Positions 41,250-52,510 of a stretch of DNA of 64,000 nucleotides are shown in pieces. The notes below the pieces were generated by a model. That model saw only the letters and a list, made by a program, of their open reading frames with translations, had not been told where the DNA came from and did no database searches. The first letter of the stretch is position 1, and each line of letters begins with the position of its first letter. Source of the DNA: Thysanoteuthis rhombus (taxonomy: Eukaryota; Mollusca; Cephalopoda; Oegopsida; Thysanoteuthidae); the NCBI GenBank assembly GCA_963457665.1, contig OY735207.1, positions 48,591,696-48,655,695 on the forward strand. The letters are read 5' to 3'. The translations under genes and the position numbers were made by a program.

Positions 41250-41512
41250 GATTACAATTTGTCTTATATTGTACAGAAACTCCTATTCGAAATGTTCACC
41301 CATTATTATACGGTGAATGTACCATTTGGCCTCGACAATGTAATACTGTAGCAACACCATTTTCTTTAATTGTTTATTCTCTTTACGTTGTCTACGCCAA
41401 ATGTCACATTCAACATGTAATAACGCAATTCAATATCATCTTGTCGAATCATATATGCATTTTTTATAACATATATATAGATGCGATATATTCCTGGAAC
41501 AATTCTGTTTAG

Positions 41513-41514
<2 letters not shown>

Positions 41515-41606
<92 letters not shown>

Positions 41607-41685
41607 ATTTATATATATATATACATATATGTGTGTGTGTGTGTGAGAGAGAGAGACAGACAGACAGACACAGAGAGGGACAGAG
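41515..41685. repeat. Compound (AT)n (GT)n (GA)n (CAGA)n
   Basis: Long AT run with three internal AC shifts, then GT, GA and CAGACAGA blocks. Confidence 0.95.
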
Positions 41686-42225
41686 AGTGTGAAACATCAA
41701 GAACAACAGCCAGAAATTGAAATTTTAATTAAATGTCTCTTTCTTACAAGAGAACGCATGTCTGTTTCTGATGAATGTAAATATTGTCAAAATGCTTATG
41801 ATCGAGCGTTCACACCATACTTCTGACTGTTATAAATTTTATGGAAAAAAGTCAATATTGTTTTTTTTTTATTGTCCAAATAGCTTCAAACTTCATGCTC
41901 AATGTGACATGCACGGATTTTTCAACTGAAGGAGACCGCAGAATACATCTGAACAACCAAATCGCGTGAGTGAATCTAATAAGGTTCTGTACCAGCAAAC
42001 TAGATATTGGTAGTAAAGAAAAACAGTTGTTAAGCAGACTTAATAACCAAGAATCAGTGTTGGCATCCAATCTGTATTTTGTGTATTGAAGAGAAAAAAT
42101 TCTTTTTATTAATTTTGACTATTTTTTTTCACCTTCATCCTAACTTTCAGTTGCTTCATCTTCGAAACTTTGAAATGGACATCAATTCTACGACAACGAT
42201 TGAACAGTGTAATTTAAAACAAAGA
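41686..42225. other. No recognised feature
   Basis: Nothing supportable. Confidence 0.45.
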
Positions 42226-42227
42226 GT

Positions 42228-42395
42228 AACCCCACAGTGAGAATCGAAATCTCACACTTTAGTCAGAGGGAGTCTAGTATACGCCTGCTTTTAAGTATCC
42301 AATTACAGGACTTCGAAGTTAAACACAAGCCGATTTTACACTTTAAATCTAACTCACTACATTCTTTATTTGATGCTTGTTGACGTTTACATTTG
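42228..42395 (-). mobile_element. Degenerate tRNA-derived SINE
   Basis: Minus strand: box-A-like TACTTAAAAGCAGGCG and box-B-like GATTTCGATTCTCAC (RC about 42,239-42,253) followed by CTGTGGGG. To its right, 42,315-42,390 matches 40,180-40,240, suggesting the repeat unit is longer than the tRNA-like part. Confidence 0.5.
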
Positions 42396-43065
42396 ACACT
42401 AAGTAGTATTTTTAGTCAACGATATTTTCAATGTTTTCAAATTTATTCTTATTATTGAATGTGGTAGTATAACATAATCATTTTGACTTGTTTGAATAAG
42501 AATGACTTTGAAAAATTAAAGATATCACGGTAATAAAGGCTCGTCAGTGGTCAGCAATTAGTGCAAATCTTATCAGAAAACTGAATAAGGCTATTATATT
42601 TATAAAGAAAGAATAAAGACAGAAAACCTTGTGGCAAAGGATTGGTCCTTCTCCGAATAATAATTCTCTGTTTAGAATATTTGAACAAAAATGGTTTGTA
42701 TATTCCGGAACTAATGCATGCAAAACTAAATGAGATGAGGATGTCATCAGATTAAGATGATTTTTTTGAGCTTGGCTACAAATGTTAATTCATTGCTATG
42801 GCAACAAGTGAATATTTGGGGAATACCAGGTGTTTAGTGGAAAGTGAAGAAAGTTTGAGTGGAGAACCTGATCCAGGTTGTAATTCATCCGTCACTGACA
42901 ACAAAGTGCTTGACAAACAGCAGCAGGTGTGGGCAGTCATTTTGAGAGTCATATAATACTCTCAGAATTTTTTTTAGGGGTGCATAAATACAGATCAGGT
43001 TTGGCAAGGGAGAAAGGTGCCGAAAGATTCAACCTTTCTGTATGTTTTCAAGAATCAAATAACAC

Positions 43066-43094
43066 TCACACACACGCGCGTGCGCGCACGTGAA
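43066..43094. other. Alternating CA/CG stretch
   Basis: ACACACACGCGCGTGCGCGC and three more steps: an uninterrupted purine-pyrimidine alternation of about 27 bp rich in CG, of the kind that can adopt Z-DNA. Confidence 0.7.
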
Positions 43095-43424
43095 TGAATG
43101 GCTGGGCTCCGCAAGTGAATATTGTTTGGGGTTGATATCCACAACAGTAGGACCTTACACCTCAGGCCTGTGTGCAGAATATCCCTCCAATATGAGCAAT
43201 GGATTTCTAAGGTGGGGCCAGTTTTCCCTTGGCCAACCCCATCCTTAAAAGTGTTAGCTTCCCATGGTCCACCGAGATGGCACGGATGGGGGTCGGATTT
43301 CAGGTTCCAAGGTCGTCAGTTAGGCAGGGGTATCCAACTCCTGACAGATGCGAGCAAGCCGTGGGGTCTGCCGCTGCAAAGTACAGCTGCCTGCAACATT
43401 AGACAGATCCCAGACACTCTAACA
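43095..43424. repeat. GC-rich block, probable repeat
   Basis: About 330 bp markedly richer in G and C than its surroundings and open for 101 codons on the plus strand. No domain is seen on either strand. Its base composition and position against a SINE head suggest a transposon piece, but I cannot name it. Confidence 0.4.
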
Positions 43425-43530
43425 TAGCATATGTAAGCTGACTATTGAGGTCTGCCTCTCTTCAGTATAGCAGCCGGGAGCCTAGGTTCGAGTCATATCC
43501 CTTTAAAAAAAAGGGAGAGGTGCTTATTAA

Positions 43531-43540
<10 letters not shown>
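43424..43540 (+). mobile_element. tRNA-derived SINE head
   Basis: Box-A-like TAGCATATGTAAGCTGAC at 43,425-43,442 and a good box-B TAGGTTCGAGTCATATCC at 43,482-43,499, then A-rich sequence and (AT)n. Confidence 0.65.
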
Positions 43541-43588
<48 letters not shown>

Positions 43589-43678
43589 TTGTGTGTGTGT
43601 GTATCAGTGTGCAATTCCTGTTGCAACCCTTTTTCTTTTCAAATGTCTATTGAGTTTGAAAGAGGGGGAAAGAGGAAC

Positions 43679-43742
<64 letters not shown>
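43536..43742. repeat. Two (AT)n tracts with (GT)n
   Basis: (AT)n 43,536-43,568 passing into GT to 43,602, then (AT)n 43,681-43,742. Confidence 0.95.
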
Positions 43743-43745
<3 letters not shown>

Positions 43746-43888
43746 AAGGGAAATGAGAAACCAAAATTATCCGGAACAGTCAATCAAGAGAGTCCAATGG
43801 AAAGAATTTCCTAACAAACTAGAATAACAATGATGTGAAAAAGACATTAGAGGTGAGAAAATTATTGAACTCCTGCCTTGACATGACA

Positions 43889-43972
43889 GCGTTGTCATCT
43901 CAGAAGGTAAGACCAGAGCCTGCTCATAAGGCTGCTCCTTAGGTGAATGCAGGTTTGATCCCTGCAAGACGC
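43889..43972 (+). mobile_element. tRNA-like cloverleaf, SINE head or tRNA pseudogene
   Basis: An 84-nt span folds tRNA-like: acceptor GCGUUGU against the strand ending CAAGACGC, six of seven pairs; D arm UCU/AGA with AGGTAA in the loop; anticodon stem AGCCT/AGGCT, five pairs; T arm GCAGG/CCTGC, five pairs with loop TTTGATC. The anticodon loop reads GCTCATA, lacking the usual U33 (a one-base shift would give CAT). The variable region is long. Odd loop bases argue against a working gene. Confidence 0.55.
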
Positions 43973-44314
43973 CCATTTGTTCATTTATTTACACGATCTA
44001 AGGCTTAGCATTATTAAATGCATACTTTAAGGAATCCTGAGAATAGTATTATAGAAAGTGAGAGATGAATATAGAAGGGTTCAATTGAAGCATAGAAATG
44101 CAGGAGTGGTGATTAAGTCAGGGGGCAACGAAAAAAAAAACTGACACTTTATCCACATATGAGTGGTCAGCTATAAAATACAACCAAGCTAATTGTTCCA
44201 TCACTGCATCTTTGTTTTTTACACTCAATGAATAGGGAAATGTAAAAATGTATATTTTTGCATCAATACATTTATTCATTAGAATGAAATAAGGTCATAT
44301 GAAATATCTAAGAC
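43973..44314. other. No recognised feature
   Basis: Nothing supportable. Confidence 0.45.
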
Positions 44315-44478
44315 TTTTCAATCTAGCTCAGTCAGTAAGACAGCATCTTCACAATCAGTTGCTTGCGTGTACAAATCATAATTGGGGACTATGAATTCTA
44401 TAAATCAGTTTACACCTCCAATTTTGTAGAGGATTGTTTCTGTTGTTCTTGTTCATTTTACTGTAGAAGTCAACTCGA
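44315..44478 (+). mobile_element. tRNA-derived SINE, family shared with 60.86 kb
   Basis: Box-A TCTAGCTCAGTCAGTAAGAC at 44,322-44,341, degenerate box B near 44,370, then a body with CCTCCAATTTTGTAGAGG and TGTTGTTCTTGTTC. The unit at 60,855-60,975 has the same box A and body words in order. Confidence 0.7.
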
Positions 44479-45274
44479 GTTAAGACGATTCTGACCATTC
44501 TGTTTGTATTCGATTAACACCAGATGGAGCCCATCAGCCATATGAGACCGTCCATCTATGCAAAGGTCACTCTGACAAAAAAAAAAACAATAGAATGATA
44601 GCCACCTTGACCGTCTCGACAGCCTATGCTACTGAGGGAGGGCACCAAGTGTAAAGAGTGTGTGCGAACTGCACTTAACTTAAATTAAAAAAACAATGTT
44701 GCGAGAAGAGATCTTCCCTCGATCCCCACGAGTAATTATTAAGACATCGACAACAAGCATCACCAAAATAACAAATAACAACAACAACAGCATTAGCCAA
44801 TAACGTAGGCCAACAGAGTGAATGGAAGTTCTGAGACTCTACTAGCTAACCTGTGCATTGTATATCACAGGTTACATAGTAAGTGACAATAACTTTTACC
44901 AAAATGGAGTAACCCGTAAAAATTATGAATCGGATCTAAACCTCATATTGGAACCGGCTCAGAACTAAATTATAAACTTTATATGAAAAATTAGAAGATT
45001 TATTATGGTGCTTTTTTTTAAAGATATGATAACAATTACGTGCTTCAGTTCATTCAAAAATGATCTTGCCTAATCGTTTTTATCAAGTTAGGAAAGAGCA
45101 ATATTATTTTCAAATAACTCTATACCACGCAACAGAGCAATTTCTAATTCTTCCAGTTTGGATATAGTATTATAGAAAATTCAAGCTTGAGATAATCTGA
45201 GATAAGGTCGCAAGGGAAGGCACCCCAAAGTTCAAAATTGCTAAATGTCAGGCTTATTTAGCCATAACAACCAT
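44479..45274. other. No recognised feature
   Basis: About 0.8 kb; an ACAACAACAAC run near 44,765-44,790 is the only structure seen. Confidence 0.5.
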
Positions 45275-45405
45275 TTGAGCATATAGTATTGGCACAAGGC
45301 GACAAGTACAGAGCAGCCCATGAGGATTGAACTCACTATTCAGTACTTGGTGAAGAGGTGTTGTGCTAAGGTTACTTAATGATTAATATCAGACTCTTTC
45401 AAATC
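45275..45405 (-). mobile_element. tRNA-derived SINE
   Basis: Minus strand: box-A-like AGTAACCTTAGCACAACACC, box-B GAGTTCAATCCTC (RC about 45,327-45,339), then GTCGCCTTGTGCCAAT, a body word also present at 57,475-57,500 and in altered form at 49,475-49,515. Confidence 0.65.
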
Positions 45406-45850
45406 CCCGAACTAAATTAGAATACAATTTGCTATTCTTAATTTTTATGTAAATCTAGTTACATTATTAATAGAGGCTAAATTAGCAGTATTATTGTATA
45501 ACTATAGTTTGATGACAAAAATATATATGTTTATTACGTAGACAACATTGTTAAGAATCAATGAAAACGTGTTGGGTGTGATAAAATGTGAAATGTTTTG
45601 TAAGGGATTTATAGATAAGATGTATTCTTTGTAAATAATGATGTAAAGTTCCATAGAAAGTTCTAGATGATTTTTTTTCTGAGTAGATATTTCCAGAAAT
45701 TTCTATGAGGGAGAAAAATTGAGTTGCATCTCTTGTGGCAAAATCGTGACTAGCGGTTAAAAGAGCTTTTCTGTCTGCTTACATGGTCTCGAAGTGGCTC
45801 CAAACGAATTATTCGTTAGAATTTTTTTCCTCGTCTATTCTTTCCATCTG

Positions 45851-46020
45851 GATTGATTGATCACGCCCCCCCCCCCCAATATCCTTGACAAGATCGATTG
45901 GTTCAAAAATAGAGCTTTTGATTGACAGGTCACGCCTACAACATAATCCGACGGGATCGATTGGTTCGAAAATAGTGTTTTAGATAGACAGGCCACGCCT
46001 ACAATATTTTTGTTAGGATC
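45851..46020. repeat. Three-copy ~63-bp tandem repeat
   Basis: Units centred on CACGCC at 45,862, 45,931 and 45,994 share GATTGACAGGTCACGCC-like starts, ACAAYAT, and GATCGATTGGTTCGAAAATAG. The first unit has an eleven-to-twelve C run that explains its extra length. Confidence 0.8.
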
Positions 46021-46764
46021 TTGTTAGATCTATATTGGCCATATGTTAAGGAAACTGGGTGTTTTTTGTCGTTTTTTTTGTTTTTTTTTAATTTATTCTG
46101 AGTTCTGGAAGTGAAAATATTAGCTCCCACTCTCTACTGTAATAATTGATATATGCGCGTCTTGCTTCTTGACCATTACATCACAACGATGCACCTATGT
46201 CCTTGGGATACAGTAATACAGATGAATTATCAAGCAAACGTTCTCGTGATTCAGTTTAATTTAAACGGTCCCGAATGAAAGATTTTATAAGACTATGAAT
46301 ACAAATACATTTTTAAAGTTTATCCCTTTTACGAAAAAAATGAAATTTTCCCACACCCAGCAATTTTTTTCTTTCAAATTGCCTCCTCCTCATCGGAACG
46401 ACGGATAGTTTTAAAACTTTTGGGAGTAAAGCAACGTTGGATGACATTAAGTGATGATTTCAGCTATAATTTCCTAAATTTACTTCCTATTTGTATGTAT
46501 GTCTGCTCCCCTTCCTTACCGTCAATAAAACAAAATAAATCAGAAAATCATATTTTATACAATTTTGCTAAAAAGGTAAAAAAAAAAAAAGATATCAACT
46601 CCAGACTGTGATAATCTTTAATTTCTCAGTAAACAAATACTTATAAATTATGTTTTTACAAGACTCAGCTCCATATGACAGAAGATGGAATGAAGTTAGA
46701 AATAATGTGGTGCACCATCTTTTAAACTGGAAGGAGCTGCCGAACGATAATAACTAACATACTA
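46021..46764. other. No recognised feature
   Basis: Nothing supportable. Confidence 0.45.
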
Positions 46765-46850
46765 AAACATCGTTCTTACCAGGGCTTGAACACCGACTGC
46801 CACTGAAGTCTGTGGTTAGTATAGCAATCTAACTACCCGGCTGGAAAAAA
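46765..46850 (-). mobile_element. tRNA-derived SINE head
   Basis: Minus strand: GGGTAGTTAGATTGCTATAC as box A and GTGTTCAAGCCCTGG as box B (RC about 46,780-46,794), spaced like a tRNA promoter. Confidence 0.6.
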
Positions 46851-46861
46851 ATGAATCTCTT

Positions 46862-47236
46862 AGAGTATCTTTAAAAACAAGTCCATCCCAATAATCCTAA
46901 AAAGAGTATACAACCAACTCTCTCCACGAGAGATTGCAAGACAGCACAGTATATAAAGAAAAAAACCTGAGTCAGAGACATCATAGAATCTATTAGAAAA
47001 CTTAAATGGCAATGGGCAGGTCATGTTGCAAGGATGATAGACAACTGATGGACATCATGACTTAAAACAAGGATCCCCAGAGATGACATGTGAAACTAAT
47101 GTGAAAATACAAGATGTAGAGATGAACTGGAAATTTAGAAATTACTGGCTCCGTGACGCCGACAATAAAGAAATGAAGCAAATCATGGGGAAGGTCTATG
47201 ACCAACGATGGACATTGAAAGACTGATGATGATTAT
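46862..47236 (+). mobile_element. RTE LINE 3' fragment
   Basis: Begins with a KNKSIPIILKRVYNQ-like string, loses about 130 bp (the W-N-L-T-K region) at 46,925, then continues from DCKTAQ through KWQWAGHVARM to GKVYDQRWTLKD and a short (TGA)n. The internal deletion sets it apart from the other copies. Confidence 0.85.
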
Positions 47237-48493
47237 AAGATACGCAGTAATAATTTCCAATTTGTACCAATAAAACAGTATTTTTCAATTAGACATTTAT
47301 TTAAGCCTAATGTAGTACTGCATAAGGCCAAAAATGGGTTGAAAGAGTTTTTGCACCAATCTTCAGGAGTGAAAGATCCAGCCCCTGGAATATCAAGACG
47401 AGAATGCTTACTCGATCACATGACATGGCCAAAGCTTGGGGATTCAAAATGGAAGCAAAAAGATGGCAAAACAAATTACTGGAAAACCGAAATAAGGCTC
47501 TTTAAAATGCTGTGGTTCTGTGGATTATTGAATAGAATAGAATATATTCTCCTTATCGCTGACGCTTGAACAAGAAAATTATTTCAGTGGATTGATTGAT
47601 TTGATTTCTACGTTGAAGCTTCTATTCAACAAAAAATGTTGTAGTTTATTGATTTAATCAAAACTCAGGCATATGGTTAAAAAATGGCAGAAAGTAATTT
47701 TGATTTGATTATTAAGCACCTGGAAAATTTATTTAATTTGACTTTACAAGAAAAATTAATTACAATAGAAGAGGGGATATTATTTTTTCCCCTTCCAAGA
47801 AATATATCCTCCTTTTCTTTAAAAAAAAACAATTGTGGTTATAGCAGCTGATGGATCCGTCCTTTGTAGGAAACATAACGAATGTTCAGTAAAAAAAAAA
47901 AAAAAAAAAGAATGATTACTGATGTTATTCTATTCCCATAGAAGCACTTTTTTCATTTAGTTAACACAGCTAAAAATTTAAGACGATAAAACTTCGTTTT
48001 CAGATCAATTTGAAGCTTGCAAATCGTAACCTGTTTCAAAAAGCGGAATTCGCTTGCCTAAAATCGTCCTTGGAAAAATTCTGTTGGTCTTATGGTGTCC
48101 ATATTCCATATTTCGTGGACGTTGTCTATATGAACTCAGGTTAACATCATTTTTATGCTCCTTGACATCTATTTGACGCCATCTTACCTTTTCATGACTG
48201 GGCAATCACAAGATGACGAAAGCAATAGACCATGTGACCGAATAGGCAGTCTAGTAATATTTCTATGACCCTGCCTGGCTAGAAATTCAACATTCGAAAT
48301 CACGGCTTATATTTGTATCTTGACAACGATTGCTGGAGCAATTGGAGGAAACACAAATCTTTAAACCACACAGCAGACCAAGAATCAAAATGTGAATACT
48401 ATAATGATTTTTTCCAATTTCAATAAAATGAAATTAATGTATTATAATCACTTATCGGATCGCCGTAGCTGCAAAATAAGCGAGACCAACCAG

Positions 48494-48496
<3 letters not shown>
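47237..48496. other. No recognised gene; weak hammerhead-like string
   Basis: 1.25 kb. At 47,345-47,366 (minus) CUGAAGA is followed by UUG/CAA and AAAAC, a doubtful hammerhead relic. A poly-A run is at 47,890-47,909. Confidence 0.4.
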
Positions 48497-48537
<41 letters not shown>

Positions 48538-48606
48538 ACGTGTGTGTGTGTGTCAATGTGTGTGTGTATTTATGTGTGTGTGTGTCAATGTGTGTGTGTG
48601 TGTATG
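48497..48606. repeat. (GT)n with TCAATG interruptions
   Basis: (GT)n interrupted twice by the same TGTGTCAATG word about 40 bp apart, so the larger repeat may itself be tandem. Confidence 0.9.
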
Positions 48607-49425
48607 TGTTTTTTCCGGCTGCTCCTGATCTCATTTTAAGGGCTACAACCTTAAAATTTTACATGAGTATACCACTCGGCACCATCTGAAACAAGTTTCT
48701 TGTTTTTTCGGAAAAATGCTTGATGGAGGTGAGGTGTGTCTTTCAAATCATTTTGAACATGCCCAGATTTTTGTGTTGGTATTTTTATTCGTTATTTTTT
48801 TCTAAATAGTTCTAGGTAATTAGTTTTGATACACGCGTGGGTTACAGTGATTCATTCATGTGAGGTACGGACGTTCTTTTAATATTGTTAATTTATCATC
48901 TAATTTATGCGAGATCATTTTCAAAAATCTTATCAATTCTAACAACAATAACAACAACAACAATAGTAAAATAGTTGTTGTTGCTGAAAAGGAAAATAAT
49001 CTTTGTTAACAATATAGATAAGCAAAAGATTCTTTTTTTCTTTTTCATTTAAGAATAAGTTTAGGATAACGTAAGTAATTCTATTTGTTTATTCATTGGT
49101 TTAATCAGTAAGGGAGCTTTTTTCCCATCCAACTTCTTGTATCAATTCCTAAAAATCTCCTTTAATTATCGACCAAAAAAAAAATGATTATTAAAGTTAG
49201 TAAATCTAAGTACATGTCGATCTTATAGCAAAAGAGAAAGGGACGAATAGGTAAGAATAAGAACTTTCGCTAGAATTTCTGCCAGATAAAAATAATGCCT
49301 GATAGTCGTTCGTGTATAAGTGGAAGATGGAAAAAAAATGCCGACCGAAATTTAAGCCAATCAGAAAACAGATTCGAAATATTCTTCCTAGATGCTTATA
49401 AGATATACAATGAATATTGATAGGC
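48607..49425. other. No recognised feature
   Basis: An ACAACA/TTGTTG pair near 48,940-48,985 is the only structure seen. Confidence 0.45.
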
Positions 49426-49429
49426 ACAT

Positions 49430-49552
49430 TGTCGTGAAGTGGTGGTAAGAATGCTGGTCCCACAGACCCTCTAGCGAGTACGACCCTTACTGGTTGCCTC
49501 AAACTGGAGACCTTGTACCATGCTAAGCTAAGCTTAAGCTTAAGCTTATCGA
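49430..49552 (+). mobile_element. tRNA-derived SINE
   Basis: Box-A-like GTGAAGTGGTGGTAAGAATG and box-B-like GCGAGTACGACCCTTACTGG, followed by a body (GGTTGCCTCAAACTGG, CCTTGTACCATGC) shared with 21.6 kb. It ends in AAGCTT repeats, a palindromic hexamer array. The 123-codon minus-strand frame here is its antisense and not a gene. Confidence 0.65.
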
Positions 49553-50729
49553 TTGGTACGGTGAAAAACGATAACATCGTACAGTCTGCATCTCAAGTCA
49601 CTTGATTTATTATTACAGAAAGCACACAAAAGTAATATTTCTAAAAATAAGAAAAAAAAGCAGACGGTATTTTCTTTTTTTCTTGGTAAACAGCGCTTAT
49701 TATAAAATGAATCTTCTTCTCCTTCTTTTCTCTTTCTTCTTTTTCTTCCTTATAACGATTATACACAAACATACCTATTAGTTTTCTCAAGAGATTACTA
49801 ACCGAGAAATGACTGGGACGGGGAAGAAGATGGAGATTTTTGGAACTCATCATGAAGATCTCGGGAGGTTGTGACGAAGATCAGTCTCCAAATTGATGTG
49901 TGTTGACAGTATTATGTCCATCGCTGTCTTCACAAGACTCAGTATTTGTGTTTTTGCTAATCACAACAGACCCAGACAGTAAACGTCCTGAGAATTGCAA
50001 TATAATAGCTTTCAAATTCCTAAAAAGCCTACGGAGAAAATAGTCTCCCGTCCCCGCCAAAATCAAGCTGCATGTGCGTGCCTGTATATATGTATGTGTG
50101 TCTCTGTCTATGTACGTGCGAGCATGTGTGCGTGCAATTGTGTGTGTGTGTCCCCGTGTGTACGCTTGTGCATGTATGCGTGTGTCTACCCCACTCGATT
50201 CGGGTTACAATTTTCTGTTGTATTTAATGAACGCGTACTTTTGCAACATGCGCTGCTAGAACCCGAGTAACCCACTTCGTTTACGTCGGCATGAATGTGG
50301 TTACGTATGTGGTTTCAGTTGTGAGAGGGTGTGCGCGTCCGATTATTTCTGAATGAATGAATGAATGGAAGGTGGAAGAATTCCACGCATTAATGTTTTC
50401 ACTCTACAAAAGTGCACGGCCCACTTCAGTCTGAACGTGTATGAATCTATCCACCTCTCTCTCTCTCTCTCTCTCTAGTTTTTTTTTTCTTTTTATTTGT
50501 TGTTTTTTTTTTAACTATTTCAACTCATCGTTTACATTTATTTTTCCAATAATTTACACCTAACGTAAAAACTGAATAATTTTGCATTTGTACTCCACTT
50601 AAAAATACGATTAAAACATCAAGTTACTTCATATTTTATTGTTTATAACTAAGTAAAACGTGCCCAGATTTTTTTTTTTTTTTTTTTTTGCATTTCCGAA
50701 AATGAATAACGTGTAAAAGAGCATTTAAT
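49553..50729. other. No recognised feature
   Basis: GT-rich at 50,090-50,190, AATG repeats at 50,353-50,370, (CT)n at 50,455-50,476, poly-T near 50,668-50,690. No gene. Confidence 0.5.
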
Positions 50730-51174
50730 AGCTGCTACCCAATGCATTCTCCCAATAGTCATTTATGGAGTTGGAACATGGAACCTAACCAAGAGACAGT
50801 TCCCCAAATTGAGAATTATGCAACGTGCACATGAAAGAATTATGCTAGGCCTCACATGGAGAGACCACAAGACAGCACAGCACATCCAGGAAAAGAAAAG
50901 AGTCAGAGACATCTTAGAATCCATTAAAAATCTCAAATGGCAGTGGGCTGGCCATGTTGCACGAATAGTGGACAACCGATGGACATCGCGACTCACGACA
51001 TGGATCCCCTGAGATCACATGCGCAACCGAGACTGGCAGAATGTTAGATGGAGAGATGAGCTAGACAAATTCAGAAAGTACTGTCTCCGCGACGCCCATG
51101 ATAGAGAAGTGTGGCTAATCCTGGGGAAGGTCTATGTCCAACGACTGATGTTGAGAGACTGATGATGATGAAAT
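50730..51174 (+). mobile_element. RTE LINE 3' end, best-preserved C-terminus
   Basis: The frame from about 50,739 to 51,162 encodes the last ~140 residues of the RTE protein: WNLTKRQFPKLR, LGLTWRDHKTAQ, ESIKNLKWQWAGHVARI, RWTSRLTTWIP, then KFRKYC and GKVYVQR to the end. Only one nonsense change interrupts it (TGA at about 51,010 where sister copies have AGA). The stop codon TGA at 51,160-51,162 is the first triplet of a TGATGATGATG tail. Confidence 0.9.
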
Positions 51175-51369
51175 TATCATAGACAGAAAAAATAACCAAT
51201 CAATGGCGAAATACATACATAGATACTAAGGGATTATATTTTTTCTTCATCTTTCTAATTCCCAGTCTTATTTCTCCGCTCTTCTTCTGCTAACTTTTTT
51301 TCTTCACTCACATACTTACCAATTATAGTACTGTTCAGTTCATTTCCCCCTTAACCTTTATTTAGCGCC

Positions 51370-51632
51370 AGGTATGGCAGTGGGATGGCTATGTTGTAAG
51401 AATGGCAGACAACAGATGGACATCACGACTCACGACATGAATCCCCCAAGATCCTATGCGCAACTGGGGCCGACAGAATATTAGATGGAGAGACGAGCTA
51501 GACAAATTCAGAAAGTACTGGCTCCACGACGCCTATGATAGAGAAGTGTGGTGAATCCTTGGGAAGGTCTATGTCCAACGACGGACGTTAAAAGTCTTCT
51601 TCTTCTTCTTCTTCTTCTTCTTCTTCTTCTTC

Positions 51633-51672
<40 letters not shown>
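51370..51672 (+). mobile_element. RTE LINE 3' fragment with composite tail
   Basis: Starts inside KWQWAG (here RYGSGMAMLxG frames) and runs to the GGACGTTAAAAG end, only about 195 bp from the previous copy in the same orientation. Its tail is unusual: about 11 CTT/TTC triplets followed by about 13 GAT triplets, where sister copies have GAT only. Confidence 0.9.
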
Positions 51673-51674
<2 letters not shown>

Positions 51675-52404
51675 GGCTAAAAAGCTGTTGGTCTTCACTA
51701 TTAGTAAGGGGCCTTTGCTGGGAATGGAAGGGTCACGAGGAATTGCATACATTCTCAACAAGGATGAGATGTTTGGAAGTTGAAACTCAATAGTCTACAA
51801 ACGATAATGGTGTGGTAAAAAAATTTTTTTTATGTAACCCTAACTTGATGTTTCCGTATAAAAAAAGACTGTTCAGGGATAAGCCAGGTCATGCATCTCC
51901 GTCAACAGAGTGCTTCATCTAAGAACTAGCTACAACTACAGTTGATTGTACTTTCTTTTACACACAACAAATGGTGGGCGGAATGTAGGATTGCCACCAA
52001 GTTAAATTTCCGGACACACCCTTATTCCCTTCCCCCAGAAATATATGCTCCTGCACGCCCTTCACGACCCCCATCTGCGAAAAAGTGTCAGAGTACGCCC
52101 ATGGCTACTAATCAGGCTTGACATTGCTCAACTTCGGCAATAAGACGATAACCGCTGCTTTCAACGTGACTCGACTGTGGGACAAAATATTTACTGACCA
52201 TGGCTTATTATTGCCATTTTGTGGAGCCCTCCGTGACGATCGAACCCACTACATCAACAATAGTTCAACGGGAACAGAGCGCTATTCATTGCGCTATATG
52301 GCTGGCAGAAACTGGCTTGTATTCTCTTCAACCGACTTTTTTTTTCACCGCACACCTACTCTCTGTTTCACTTCTTTTTTTTTTCTTTTTGCAGTAGCTT
52401 TCTA
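51673..52404. other. No recognised feature
   Basis: Nothing supportable; the 95-codon frame at 52,118-52,405 has no domain. Confidence 0.45.
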
Positions 52405-52510
52405 GGGCATATCGCCGTGGTGTAATGGTTAGCAAGCAGGTCTCGAAGTTTATTACTATTCAATTCGATCCCATACTTTTGACCTGAGCCCATACGTATG
52501 GCATAATGCG
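52405..52510 (+). mobile_element. tRNA-derived SINE head
   Basis: Box-A GTGGTGTAATGGTTAGCAAG at 52,419-52,438 is excellent and box-B AATTCGATCCCAT at 52,461-52,473 is good. CATACGTATG follows. Acceptor pairing is absent, so a SINE and not a tRNA. Confidence 0.7.

Noticed and set aside
49206-49577. 123-codon minus-strand frame
   Set aside because: Overlaps the antisense of a SINE; no domain.
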